From an uncultured Sphingomonadaceae bacterium (GTDB lineage: Bacteria > Pseudomonadota > Alphaproteobacteria > Sphingomonadales > Sphingomonadaceae), in contig CANMWO010000001.1 of assembly GCA_947501695.1 (NCBI GenBank), forward strand, positions 806,001-870,000: a stretch of DNA of 64,000 nt, written 5' to 3'. Of the stretch, positions 34,821 to 43,772 are shown one piece after another. Numbering within the stretch: position 1 is the stretch's first letter; every line of letters begins with the position of its first letter. Under the pieces are notes generated by a model. That model was not told the DNA's origin, searched no databases, and saw nothing but the letters and a program-made list of their open reading frames with translations. The translations under genes were made by a program, and so were the position numbers.

Positions 34821-35620
34821 AATTCTACTCCCGCCATTTGGGCATATTCACGAAACTTATCTTCAGCATCACCATAGCGCGCGACTTCGCCTACCACCAA
34901 GAGGGCAGGGCTCTTAACGCTTTCTCTTTGCACAAGGTCTCCGAGATCAGTCAGCAAGGTTTGTAAAGCACGGAAATCATTGCGTGTGCCATTTTGCAAA
35001 ACAGCGACCGGCAGGTCGGGCGATGCACCGTCAGCAATTAGTTTTTCAACAATAGCTTCTGCATTGGCTACACCCATATAGATGACAAGCGTGCGGCCTT
35101 TTCCAGCCAAACCTGACCAATTCTGATCGGATAGCCCTTTGCATTGTCCAGCGACAAACGAAACGGCGCTCGAAGCATCGCGATGGGTAAGGGGCATTTT
35201 TGCCTGAGCAGCGCAACCGAGAGCCGCGCTAATGCCAGGGACAACTTCAACTTGAATGCCAGCGTTAACACAGTCACTAGCTTCCTCGCCGCCGCGTCCG
35301 AAAATGAACGGATCGCCACCCTTTAAGCGGACGACTTTATGTCCCTTTTTGGCTTCGGCGATCAGTAACGCATTAATCTCATCCTGTGGCAGGCTATGAC
35401 GAGAGCGCTGCTTGGCCACAGAGATTTTCACAGTTTCTGCGGGAGCCATTGCCAAAATATCATCGCTTACGAGTCCGTCATGAACAATAATATCTGCTTC
35501 GGACAGCAACCGAGCAGCGCGAAGTGTCAGCAGCTCTGGGTCTCCGGGACCGGCGCCGACCAGATAAACGATGCCGTGTCCATCCGAAGGATGCGCTAAA
35601 GGGCGTTCATAATTTTCCAT
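34817..35620 (-). CDS. cobA: Uroporphyrinogen-III C-methyltransferase
   Basis: SAM-dependent enzyme making precorrin-2, the precursor of siroheme needed by CysI. 267 residues, TIM-like tetrapyrrole methylase fold: the SAM motif YLVGAGPGDPELLTLRA, then RLKGGDPFIFGRGGEE, PVTHRD-type region (TLTHRDASSA) and GARTQ-like SAM-binding C-half. First gene of the operon with cysI/cysH; it is the supply of the cofactor for sulfite reduction. An astD-like gene lies 91 bases upstream on the same strand. A role in cobalamin is also possible, but the neighbourhood favours siroheme. Confidence 0.9.
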   Translation of the reverse strand: MENYERPLAHPSDGHGIVYLVGAGPGDPELLTLRAARLLSEADIIVHDGLVSDDILAMAPAETVKISVAKQRSRHSLPQDEINALLIAEAKKGHKVVRLKGGDPFIFGRGGEEASDCVNAGIQVEVVPGISAALGCAAQAKMPLTHRDASSAVSFVAGQCKGLSDQNWSGLAGKGRTLVIYMGVANAEAIVEKLIADGASPDLPVAVLQNGTRNDFRALQTLLTDLGDLVQRESVKSPALLVVGEVARYGDAEDKFREYAQMAGVEF

Positions 35621-35711
35621 GAGACGGATATGCGCGGTTAAGGCGTCGAGATCAAAGCAGAAGTTTTTTCAGCGACCTAAGATATACTATTCGCCGTAGC
35701 TTTCTCTATGA

Positions 35712-37130
35712 CTAGTCTTCGTCTTTCAGGCCAATACCTATTGATGCCCGGGTCTGTTCAGCTTCCATCGAAACCACTGGATAAGCGCAATAGTCGGCGG
35801 CGTAATAGGCACTTGGGCGATGATTGCCCGAGAGTCCAACCCCGCCAAATGGTGCCTCCGAGGAAGCGCCAACTGTCATTTTGTTCCAATTAACGATACC
35901 GGCCCTGCTATTGGACCAGAATTGGTCATATTGCTGAGCGCTACCACCGATCAGAGCCGCTGAAAGGCCGTATCGGGTGTTATTGGCCTCGGCAATGGCG
36001 GTTTCAAAATCAGCCACGCGAATGACCTGCAATATCGGTCCGAATAGTTCGATATCAGGCCGTTCTTCCATATCCGTGACGTCGATAATTCCCGGCGTTA
36101 GGAAAGGGCGGCCATCAATTGGTCGCGCCATATGCTTGATGGGACGGCCACCGTGGCTCATTAGTGCGAGAAAGCTCTCGGTCAGGCCGTCGGCAACCTC
36201 ATTGTCAATTACGGGTCCCATGAAAGGAGCAGGCTTGCTAAAGGGTTCGTCGATTATCAAGCGATCTGCGATCCTTTTCACTTCCTTGACAACGCGGTCG
36301 TAAAGCTCATCTTTCACGATCATCCGGCTTGCCGCTGAGCAACGCTGTCCCGCCGATAGAAATGCAGATTGTATAACAAGTACCGCAGCGCTGTAGATAT
36401 CATCAGTGTCCCAGACAATGATCGGGTTATTGCCACCCATTTCTAGCGCCAAAATTTTATCGGGCCGTGATGCAAATTGCCGATTGAGGGCGACCCCCGT
36501 TTGGGCCGACCCGGTAAATAGAACGCCGTCAATATCGTCGTTGGCGGTCAGTTTTTTGCCGACGTCCGGGCCACCTTGCAGGATGTTTACAACGCCATCA
36601 GGAAGGCCGGATTTGGCGAAGGCATCAGCTAAAAATTGACCAACAGCCGGCGTTTTCTCGGAGGGTTTGAATATAACAACATTACCCGCGATCAGGGCCG
36701 GTATAATATGACCGTTTGGCAAATGGGCAGGGAAATTATAGGGCCCCAGTACGGCCAGGACGCCGTGGGGTTTATGTCGCATTGCCGCGCGCATGTTTGG
36801 CTGGCTAGGCAATTGTCGTTGCGACGTGCGTTCTGCATAGGCCCTAACGGAAATATCGATCTTTTTTATAACGGCTTCAACTTCGGTTCTCGATTCCCAG
36901 AGCGGCTTTCCCGTTTCGCGAGCGATCAATTCGGCCAGCTCTTCCGACTGGTTTCTTATGCGATTGGCATATCGGCGAACCGCTTCGATTCGTTTGGTGA
37001 GAGGTAAGGCGGCCCATGTCGGCCAGGCTTTTCGAGCCTTTGCTACAACAGCATCCGCATCGCCCGCATCGCCTGTCCATAAGATTGCGCCTGTCGCTGG
37101 TTCTATTGAGATAAGTTGTGTCAAAATCAA
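35712..37130 (-). CDS. astD: Aldehyde dehydrogenase, AstD-like (succinylglutamate-semialdehyde dehydrogenase)
   Basis: 472-residue NAD(P)-dependent aldehyde dehydrogenase. The catalytic Glu lies in ALEMGGNNPI, the nucleophile Cys in SAGQRCSAASR, and the Rossmann motif TGSAQTGVALN is present. By family features (MRHKPHGVLAVLGPYNFP) it resembles AstD of arginine succinyltransferase degradation. No astA, astB, astC or astE is in the window, so the pathway assignment is tentative; it may oxidise another semialdehyde. Starts at TTG, with an unclear ribosome site. It is upstream of cobA by 91 bases. Confidence 0.82.
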   Translation of the reverse strand: MILTQLISIEPATGAILWTGDAGDADAVVAKARKAWPTWAALPLTKRIEAVRRYANRIRNQSEELAELIARETGKPLWESRTEVEAVIKKIDISVRAYAERTSQRQLPSQPNMRAAMRHKPHGVLAVLGPYNFPAHLPNGHIIPALIAGNVVIFKPSEKTPAVGQFLADAFAKSGLPDGVVNILQGGPDVGKKLTANDDIDGVLFTGSAQTGVALNRQFASRPDKILALEMGGNNPIIVWDTDDIYSAAVLVIQSAFLSAGQRCSAASRMIVKDELYDRVVKEVKRIADRLIIDEPFSKPAPFMGPVIDNEVADGLTESFLALMSHGGRPIKHMARPIDGRPFLTPGIIDVTDMEERPDIELFGPILQVIRVADFETAIAEANNTRYGLSAALIGGSAQQYDQFWSNSRAGIVNWNKMTVGASSEAPFGGVGLSGNHRPSAYYAADYCAYPVVSMEAEQTRASIGIGLKDED

Positions 37131-37267
37131 TCCGTTACAATGTTTCGTTAGTCTGGCCTATTTAGGCAATTAGTCAGTTAAACTCTAACTAGCTGATACA
37201 GCTGAAAAATCCAGTAACTATAGAGCTATTTTCTTTCTCGCAGTACCTTACGGGAGGTTACGAAAGG

Positions 37268-38668
37268 TTACAAACCTCTGAGTGCCTGACCCATATTTCT
37301 TATTGCCTCAACCTTTCTAGTTAACGGCTGCCAATCATCATCCTGTGCAATGGCTTCCCAGATTGCTTCAACTTCTTCGATATGCATCGAACACGGGGCA
37401 TCCGATTGCCAATAGTCGTGGTCTGACAGCCTAATCCGTGTTCGTTTTGCCATTTCCTTTTCAAAAGCCATGAATTCGTCCGATCGATAGGCCTCTTTTT
37501 TGTCTGTTATGCCCTGGCCCCAGTCGAAAAAGAACTGATCAATCGTCACTGATTTCAAGTTTAGCGCTTGCTCAGCCGCGACCACGAGCGGTTTGTCTTT
37601 GTCAAAGCCTTCAGATTTAACTCCCAACCGCCAGCAGAAATGTTCGGTAAATGCTTCGCCGTAGGATCTCGGAAAGCCTTCCAGCGTGGCGACCAATGGA
37701 TCGCTATCGCAGATTAATCTTAGCGCGCTCGCCAATTGGGCTAGGTTCCAATGCAAAGCCTCCGGTTGTCGAGCAAAGCAATAGAGTCCTTCTTGATCAA
37801 AATAAGCGGCTGTGAACCCGGGTTCCCAATAGGGTGTGAACCGCCAAGGACCATAATCGAAGCTTTCGCCGGTTATGTTGATATTATCGGTATTAAGTAC
37901 GCCGTGAACAAATCCTGCTGTCATATAGCTGGCGGCCAATTGGGCCGCCTTAGACGCTACATTCTGAAACAATTCAATGGCTGGAGTGTCAGTTTTTGCA
38001 CCGCCGTAGAAATGGGTCAGACAATAGTCGACCAACGCATGCATGAGGTCTTCGTTTTGTTCCGCAGCGATCCGTTGAAAGGTCCCAAAACGGATATGGC
38101 TGTGGCTGAGTCGAGTCATGACAGCGGACCGGGTGGGTGATGGTTCGTCGCCACGTTCCAATTCTTCCCCAGTTTCAACAAGCGCAAAGGTTTTCGATGT
38201 TTCGACGCCAAGCGCTTCTAGCATTTCGGTTGCAAGGATTTCGCGAACGCCGCCTTTCAAGGTTAGCTTTCCGTCTCCCGTGCGGCTCCATGGTGTAACA
38301 CCGGAACCCTTTGTGGCCAAATCCATCAACCGGTTGTCATGATCACGCAATTGGGCAAATAGAAATCCGCGGCCATCCCCGATTTCGGGATTATAGTTGC
38401 GAAACTGATGTCCGTGATAACGCAGGGCAAGAGGCGGATCGAGATTATCTGGCAAGGGTGCAAAGCGGCCAAAATGATTGAGCCACTCTTCTTCGCTCAG
38501 ATCGGATAAGCCGATTGTCTGATCCCAGCGATCATTACGAAAGCGCAGAATATGTTTAGGAAATTGCGCCGCGCTAACGGGATCTCCGATCTTTTCACCC
38601 AGATCGGTTATTTTGATATCAGCCCGATAGGGTGATTTGGTGGGTTCGGCTTGCGGTTTATATGGCAT
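37268..38668 (-). CDS. selO: Protein adenylyltransferase SelO (divergent subfamily)
   Basis: SelO (YdiU) pseudokinase that transfers AMP to protein Ser/Thr/Tyr. 466 residues. Recognised by LRYHGHQFRNYNPEIGDGRG (in parts), TKGSGVTPWSRTGDGK, the Mg-binding Asp in NTDNINITGESFDYGP and FTAAYFDQEGLYCFARQP. The usual AGHQFG is HGHQFR here and the usual LRSSIRE is LKGGVRE, so it belongs to a divergent branch of the family; the ATP-binding frame looks conserved. Divergent from an alpha/beta hydrolase 53 bases away. Confidence 0.87.
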   Translation of the reverse strand: MPYKPQAEPTKSPYRADIKITDLGEKIGDPVSAAQFPKHILRFRNDRWDQTIGLSDLSEEEWLNHFGRFAPLPDNLDPPLALRYHGHQFRNYNPEIGDGRGFLFAQLRDHDNRLMDLATKGSGVTPWSRTGDGKLTLKGGVREILATEMLEALGVETSKTFALVETGEELERGDEPSPTRSAVMTRLSHSHIRFGTFQRIAAEQNEDLMHALVDYCLTHFYGGAKTDTPAIELFQNVASKAAQLAASYMTAGFVHGVLNTDNINITGESFDYGPWRFTPYWEPGFTAAYFDQEGLYCFARQPEALHWNLAQLASALRLICDSDPLVATLEGFPRSYGEAFTEHFCWRLGVKSEGFDKDKPLVVAAEQALNLKSVTIDQFFFDWGQGITDKKEAYRSDEFMAFEKEMAKRTRIRLSDHDYWQSDAPCSMHIEEVEAIWEAIAQDDDWQPLTRKVEAIRNMGQALRGL

Positions 38669-38721
38669 TTCCCAATAGTGGGGCCTAATCAGGGACGCGG
38701 CAAGTCAGAACCGGGGGATGC

Positions 38722-39594
38722 ATGACAAATAGTACCGAAGCGAAACTCTATGAGGATAGATATTGGCAATCCGACGACGGTTTGAAACTGCATTATCGCG
38801 ATTATCCTTCCGATAATGCTAAAGCACCGATCGTCTGTGTGCCGGGGTTGACGCGTAACATTCGCGATTTCGAGCATCTGGGGAAATTGTTGATCGGGGA
38901 GCGCCGCGTTATCATGGTCAACCTGCGTGGGCGCGGTGAAAGCGAGTATGCAAAGGATAGCGCGACCTACAACCCGAAAACCTATGTAGATGATATTGTT
39001 CGGTTGATGGATGAAATCGATTTGCCGAAGGCGGTGTTCTTCGGAACATCGTTAGGCGGTATCATTACAATGATCATGGCGTCCTTGCATCCTGGCCGCG
39101 TTGCCGGCGCATTGTTGAATGACATTGGTCCCGAAATAGATCAGCGCGGTTTAGACAGAATAGGCGAATATGTAGGGCAGGGCCGAAGCTTTGAAACTTG
39201 GGCCCATGCTGCGCGCGACATGGCTGATGATGGTGGTGATATTTTTCCGGACTATACTCTGAAAGACTGGATAGCATTCGCCAAGAAAGTCTATCGGATG
39301 AACAGCTCCGGCCGGATAAAACTGGATTATGATATGAAAATTTCCGAGCCGTTTGAACGCAAGGGCGGTGGTAGCGATGCAATGTGGAAAATGCTGGAAG
39401 CCTTGAAGAACCTGCCCACGCTAATCTTGCGAGGCGAGTTGTCGGATTTGTTCAGTGACGCAACTGCCAAAAAAATGATGGGCATATTGCAGCAGGGCGA
39501 ACTCGTAACGATTGCGCGGGTTGGACATGCACCCAGTTTGGAGGAACCAAGATCGCTTGACGCGATTGCCGCATTGCTTCAACGAGTCGATTGA
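38722..39594 (+). CDS. Alpha/beta hydrolase
   Basis: 290 residues: IVCVPGLTRNIRDFE (oxyanion region), nucleophile Ser110 in GTSLGGI, Asp in LILRGELSDLFSD and a catalytic His in RVGHAPSLEE. It has GGGGG 5 bases upstream of the ATG. 32 bases before the glycosyltransferase gene on the same strand; the two may be one transcript. Could act on esters, lactones or meta-cleavage products; no substrate is clear. Confidence 0.85.
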   Translation: MTNSTEAKLYEDRYWQSDDGLKLHYRDYPSDNAKAPIVCVPGLTRNIRDFEHLGKLLIGERRVIMVNLRGRGESEYAKDSATYNPKTYVDDIVRLMDEIDLPKAVFFGTSLGGIITMIMASLHPGRVAGALLNDIGPEIDQRGLDRIGEYVGQGRSFETWAHAARDMADDGGDIFPDYTLKDWIAFAKKVYRMNSSGRIKLDYDMKISEPFERKGGGSDAMWKMLEALKNLPTLILRGELSDLFSDATAKKMMGILQQGELVTIARVGHAPSLEEPRSLDAIAALLQRVD

Positions 39595-39626
39595 TTTTCT
39601 AACCTTTGAAAAACCCAATATAACCG

Positions 39627-40763
39627 ATGAAATCTTCCAAAATTCTGCATTTGCACAGTACGTTCAACCTTGGCGGCAAAGAAGCACGAGCCGCTCGGCT
39701 GATGAACCATTTTGGCGCGCAAGCGGAACATACAATATTATCAGCTGAGCCGGAAAGCCTGTCTGCGCGTGATGCGATTGACGCCAAGATCAAGATCCAT
39801 TTTCCCAAAGATGCACCTGCTCTCGCTGGGAAACCGTCGTTGAAGCGCTATCTTGAACTAGTGGACTATTTTCGGAATTTTGATTTGATCCTGTCCTATA
39901 ATTGGGGATCGATGGATGGCGTTATGGCACGGACCCTGTTCTCTCGCGTAGAAGGTTTACCACCGCTGATTCACCATGAAGATGGATTCAATGAAGATGA
40001 GCGCAAGAAACTGAATTGGAAACGCAATATGTTTCGCAAATTCGCGCTTGGGGGAAGTCAGGCTTTGGTGGTCCCTTCTGAAAGATTGGAAAACATCGCC
40101 AAATCGGTTTGGAAGCAGCCGGTAGAGAAAATCCATCGTGTTCCTAACGGCATTGACGTGAAGCGTTTTGAAAAGAAACCACAGCGCGGTGCTCTACCTG
40201 GCTTCAAGAAGGGTAAGGATGATATTGTTGTTGGAACACTCGCCGGTTTGCGCGCTGTCAAAAACCTGCCGCATTTGGTGCGGACTTGCGCAGCAGCGGG
40301 CGACAATGTTCGGCTTATTATTGTTGGGGAGGGGCCGGAAAAGGCTGCGATTTTGGCAGAGGCTGAACGCTGTGGAATGGCGGATCGTTTGTTGATGCCA
40401 GGCTTTCTGCCAGAGCCTTCGCGTTATGTTGGCCTTTTCGATATTTTTGCACTGTCATCTGACAGTGAACAATTTCCGATATCCCTTATCGAAGCCATGG
40501 CAGCAGGGTGTCCAGTGGTGGCCACTGATGTCGGAGATGTCAAATCGATGGTATGTCAGGCAAATCAGGGGTTCATAAAGCCGGTAAATGATGAAGCCCA
40601 ATACACTGAAGCGCTAACAACATTGGTTCAGCACGAGCAGCTTCGGCAGGATATCGGCGCACAAAACCGGATGAAGGCGCAAGCAGAATATAATGAAAGC
40701 AAGATGTTGGCACGCTATGCTTTGCTTTATGGTCATGCACTGGGCCGGCCGAGTTTAGTTTAG
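39627..40763 (+). CDS. GT4-family glycosyltransferase
   Basis: 378-residue retaining glycosyltransferase, GT-B fold. The N-terminal HSTFNLGGKEARAARLMNHFG region and the C-terminal nucleotide-sugar motif GEGPEKAAILAEAERCG, then SSDSEQFPISLIEAMAAGCPVVATDVGD (cited in parts, with the E-x7-E pattern) are typical. Probably builds an exopolysaccharide, glycolipid or lipopolysaccharide part. No adjoining polysaccharide cluster. Follows the alpha/beta hydrolase gene. Confidence 0.88.
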   Translation: MKSSKILHLHSTFNLGGKEARAARLMNHFGAQAEHTILSAEPESLSARDAIDAKIKIHFPKDAPALAGKPSLKRYLELVDYFRNFDLILSYNWGSMDGVMARTLFSRVEGLPPLIHHEDGFNEDERKKLNWKRNMFRKFALGGSQALVVPSERLENIAKSVWKQPVEKIHRVPNGIDVKRFEKKPQRGALPGFKKGKDDIVVGTLAGLRAVKNLPHLVRTCAAAGDNVRLIIVGEGPEKAAILAEAERCGMADRLLMPGFLPEPSRYVGLFDIFALSSDSEQFPISLIEAMAAGCPVVATDVGDVKSMVCQANQGFIKPVNDEAQYTEALTTLVQHEQLRQDIGAQNRMKAQAEYNESKMLARYALLYGHALGRPSLV

Positions 40764-40864
40764 GGTATTTCAAAGAAAAATAACTTCGGTATTTTCGTAT
40801 TTTTTTCGCACAATTTTGCTGTGCACCGTCTATAAGACGTGCTTGGGGCATTTAGGAGAGTAGA

Positions 40865-42268
40865 GTGTTTAAAGGGGTCAAGCCAATCCAGTATAACGGT
40901 CGTGAAGTATGGCCGTTGATCGAGGGTGGCAAAGGGGTTGCTGCAACCAACCACGCCAGTTCTGGTGCTTGGGCAGCGGCTGGCGGAATTGGCACTGTTT
41001 CTGCGGTTAATGCGGACAGCTATGACGGCGATGGCAATGTTATCCCACAAATTTACCACGGAAAAACCCGCGGCGCACGCCACGAAGAGCTCGTAAAATA
41101 TGCGATAGACGGTGCGGTAACGCAGGTCACAAGGGCATTTGAAATGTCCAATGGCAAGGGCGCGATCAACATCAACGTCCTTTGGGAAATGGGTGGTGCG
41201 CAGCAAGTGCTCCACGGTGTGCTTGAGCAGACCAAAGGCATGGTGGCTGGTGTCACTTGCGGTGCTGGTATGCCCTATAAGCTTTCCGAAATTGCCCAGC
41301 AATATGGTGTGAACTATCTACCGATTATCAGCTCGGCTCGGGCTTTTCGAGCCCTGTGGAAGCGGGCTTATCATAAGGTCTCCGATCTTATGGCGGCGGT
41401 GGTCTATGAAGACCCATGGCTCGCTGGTGGGCATAACGGCCTCAGCAATGCGGAAGATCCCCGTAAGCCGGAAGACCCCTATCCGCGCGTCAAGGCCCTA
41501 CGAGACACCATGCGCGGCGAAGGCATAGCTGACAGCGTGCCGATCATCATGGCTGGTGGCGTCTGGGCGTTGAAGGATTGGGACAACTGGATCGATAACG
41601 ATGAACTCGGCCAGATTGCCTTCCAATTCGGCACGCGCCCTTTGTTGACCAAGGAAAGCCCGATTCCAGATAGCTGGAAGAATGAGCTGATCAAGATCAA
41701 GGAAGGCGATGTGCTGTTGCATAAGTTCTCGCCAACCGGTTTTTATTCTTCAGCCGTACGCAATGAATTCCTGCGTAGCCTAGAAGCACGTTCCGAACGT
41801 CAGATCCCTTATTCAACCGAGAAGGCAGGAGAGCATACGCATCAACTGGATGTCGGAGTAAAAGGTAAGAATTTCTGGGTGACACGCAATGATCTGCTCC
41901 GGGCCCGGGAATGGGACGGCCTTGGTTTTACCATGGCGCTCAAGACGCCTGACAACACTATTATCTTCTCCACGCCTGCAGAAGCCAAAGTCATCCGTAA
42001 AGACCAAGCAGATTGTATGGGCTGTCTATCGCATTGCGGTTTCTCTGCCTGGAAAGACCATGATAATTTCAGTACGGGCCGGCTTGCTGATCCGCGCAGC
42101 TTTTGCATTCAGAAATCTTTGCAGGAAATTGTTCACGGCTCACCGATCGAAGAGCATTTGATGTTTGCGGGGCATGGCGCCTATAATTTTGGCAAAGACC
42201 CGTTTTATTCCAATGGCTTCGTGCCGACGGTCAAGCAACTGGTAGATCGCATTCTCACAGGAGAATAG
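40865..42268 (+). CDS. Nitronate monooxygenase-like FMN protein
   Basis: 467 residues, of the NAD(P)H-dependent flavin oxidoreductase/nitronate monooxygenase (2-nitropropane dioxygenase) family. Features: AAGGIGTVSAV, GVTCGAGMPYKLSEIA and, further on, IIMAGGVWALKDWDNW and FQFGTRPLLTKE (FMN/substrate region), plus a Cys-rich stretch DCMGCLSHCGFSAW late in the chain that is unusual for the family and could bind metal. GTG start with AGGAG upstream. Stands alone. Physiological substrate (nitronates, or fatty-acid enoyl reduction as in related enzymes) is open. Confidence 0.82.
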   Translation: MFKGVKPIQYNGREVWPLIEGGKGVAATNHASSGAWAAAGGIGTVSAVNADSYDGDGNVIPQIYHGKTRGARHEELVKYAIDGAVTQVTRAFEMSNGKGAININVLWEMGGAQQVLHGVLEQTKGMVAGVTCGAGMPYKLSEIAQQYGVNYLPIISSARAFRALWKRAYHKVSDLMAAVVYEDPWLAGGHNGLSNAEDPRKPEDPYPRVKALRDTMRGEGIADSVPIIMAGGVWALKDWDNWIDNDELGQIAFQFGTRPLLTKESPIPDSWKNELIKIKEGDVLLHKFSPTGFYSSAVRNEFLRSLEARSERQIPYSTEKAGEHTHQLDVGVKGKNFWVTRNDLLRAREWDGLGFTMALKTPDNTIIFSTPAEAKVIRKDQADCMGCLSHCGFSAWKDHDNFSTGRLADPRSFCIQKSLQEIVHGSPIEEHLMFAGHGAYNFGKDPFYSNGFVPTVKQLVDRILTGE

Positions 42269-42340
42269 TTATGCTTTAGCGCCGTTAACCTTTTTGATAC
42301 CTTTTTTCGTTTACACACGGAAACATGTAGGAGGGTAGGC

Positions 42341-42670
42341 ATGGCGCTTAAGTCGACAAGATACCGTAAAGTTGAGCCAGCAGCGCTTAACCGCCGCGCG
42401 ACGCCTCGTCATGAAGTCTCCATTTCCAGTGCCTCGTTGAAGCGCAAGGGCAATATGTCCATTGTCGCGACCTTGCTGGATATCTCCATCTATGGGTGCC
42501 GGCTCGAAGCGGATGCCGTCTTCAAAGAAGGCGAAAAAGTAACACTGACCGTTGACGAACATGCACCGGTGAAAGCCACTTTGGTCTGGCAGAAAACAAA
42601 GCAGGCAGGGTGCCGTTTTGCTGACTCGCTTGATACAGAAATGCTGCGGACTTTAACGCTGGCGTCTTAA
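42341..42670 (+). CDS. PilZ-domain c-di-GMP-binding protein
   Basis: A 109-residue single-domain protein. The PilZ signature R19-x3-R23 (RRATPRHEV) and D47-x-S49-x-x-G52 (DISIYGC) for c-di-GMP binding is present. Small stand-alone PilZ proteins adjust flagella, pili, exopolysaccharide or cell-cycle functions by protein contact. ATG with AGGAGGG upstream (good ribosome site). No effector gene beside it. Confidence 0.9.
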   Translation: MALKSTRYRKVEPAALNRRATPRHEVSISSASLKRKGNMSIVATLLDISIYGCRLEADAVFKEGEKVTLTVDEHAPVKATLVWQKTKQAGCRFADSLDTEMLRTLTLAS

Positions 42671-42851
42671 CTTCGACGGCAGGTTTTCGCTTCTCAAAGT
42701 TCACACACATCACACGCCCTATTTTCGCATTTTTTTGCGCAGAGATTCCTGTGAGATTCGCGGTGTAACATCCCGAAATAATTGATTTATGCTGTCAAGG
42801 AACTTGGCTAGTATATATCAATCAAGAGCGTTGTAGGAAAGAACGAGAACC

Positions 42852-43307
42852 ATGGAAATTAAGCTGGATGATCTCACGGGACAGGCGGTTCGTTCGTTGC
42901 TGGCCGCTCATCTCTCCGGTATGCAAAGCAACTCTCCACTCGGTAGCGTCCATGCTCTTGATCTGTCAGGGCTAATGGTACCCAATGTTTCCGTATGGAG
43001 TGCATGGAATGACGATATGCTCATGGGTGTTGGCGCGCTGAAAGAGCTTTCCAGCACAGCTGGCGAGATTAAATCCATGCGCACGGATTCGAAACACCTT
43101 CGAAAGGGAGTCGGCCTGTCAATTCTCAACCACATAATTGCGGAAGCAAAACAGCGCGGATATAGACGGCTGAGCCTTGAAACCGGATCGGGAGATGAGT
43201 TTGAACCAGCTCTTCGCCTTTATCGTAAACGAGGTTTTGAAAACGGTGCAGCTTTTGGCGGCTATGTTGCGAGCGAATTTAATCAGTTTCTACATAAGAC
43301 ATTGTAG
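42852..43307 (+). CDS. GNAT-family N-acetyltransferase
   Basis: 151 residues of the GNAT fold with the acetyl-CoA-binding motif HLRKGVGLSILNHIIAEA and the terminal ALRLYRKRGFE motif. Substrate unknown (amine, protein or small metabolite). It starts with a weak ribosome site (GGAAAG) and is 17 bases upstream of a small membrane-protein gene on the same strand. Confidence 0.87.
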   Translation: MEIKLDDLTGQAVRSLLAAHLSGMQSNSPLGSVHALDLSGLMVPNVSVWSAWNDDMLMGVGALKELSSTAGEIKSMRTDSKHLRKGVGLSILNHIIAEAKQRGYRRLSLETGSGDEFEPALRLYRKRGFENGAAFGGYVASEFNQFLHKTL

Positions 43308-43324
43308 CAATCGGGAGTGTTAGC

Positions 43325-43684
43325 ATGTTGGACCGGATAGCTTGGGTCATATTGGGCGTAATTCATCTCTCACCCTTCGTTGCCTTTTTTGTTCCGTCCC
43401 TGATTACCCGTCTCTATGGCGTTGCGCCTGATGATGCGAATTTCGCTTTGCTGCAACACCGCGCTGCTTTATTTGGAATTGTTGTTATTGCTTGTATCTG
43501 GGCAACTTTTGATCCCAGTATACGCAAACTAGCCGCAGTCGTGGCGGCGCTCTCCATGATCAGTTTTCTGGTAATTTATGGCATCCACGGTCAACCGGTC
43601 GCTCTGCGATCGATTGCGGTTGCAGATATGATTGGTCTCCCATTTCTGGCCTATGTTAGCTGGAAGGCTCTTTTTGCTAACTAG
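43325..43684 (+). CDS. Small four-helix membrane protein
   Basis: 119 residues with four hydrophobic segments (WVILGVIHLSPFVAFFV, GIVVIACIWATF, VVAALSMISFLVIYG, SIAVADMIGLPFLAYV). No recognised family with certainty. GGGAG upstream of the ATG. It follows the GNAT gene by 17 bases, so they are likely cotranscribed. Function unknown. Confidence 0.72.
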   Translation: MLDRIAWVILGVIHLSPFVAFFVPSLITRLYGVAPDDANFALLQHRAALFGIVVIACIWATFDPSIRKLAAVVAALSMISFLVIYGIHGQPVALRSIAVADMIGLPFLAYVSWKALFAN

Positions 43685-43772
43685 TGCAAGGCTTTGTCTT
43701 GTTAGCTAACGAAGATGGTTACAATATTTCAGATTGTTTGACAGCCATTGCATTTCTGGCAATAGCCACAGC

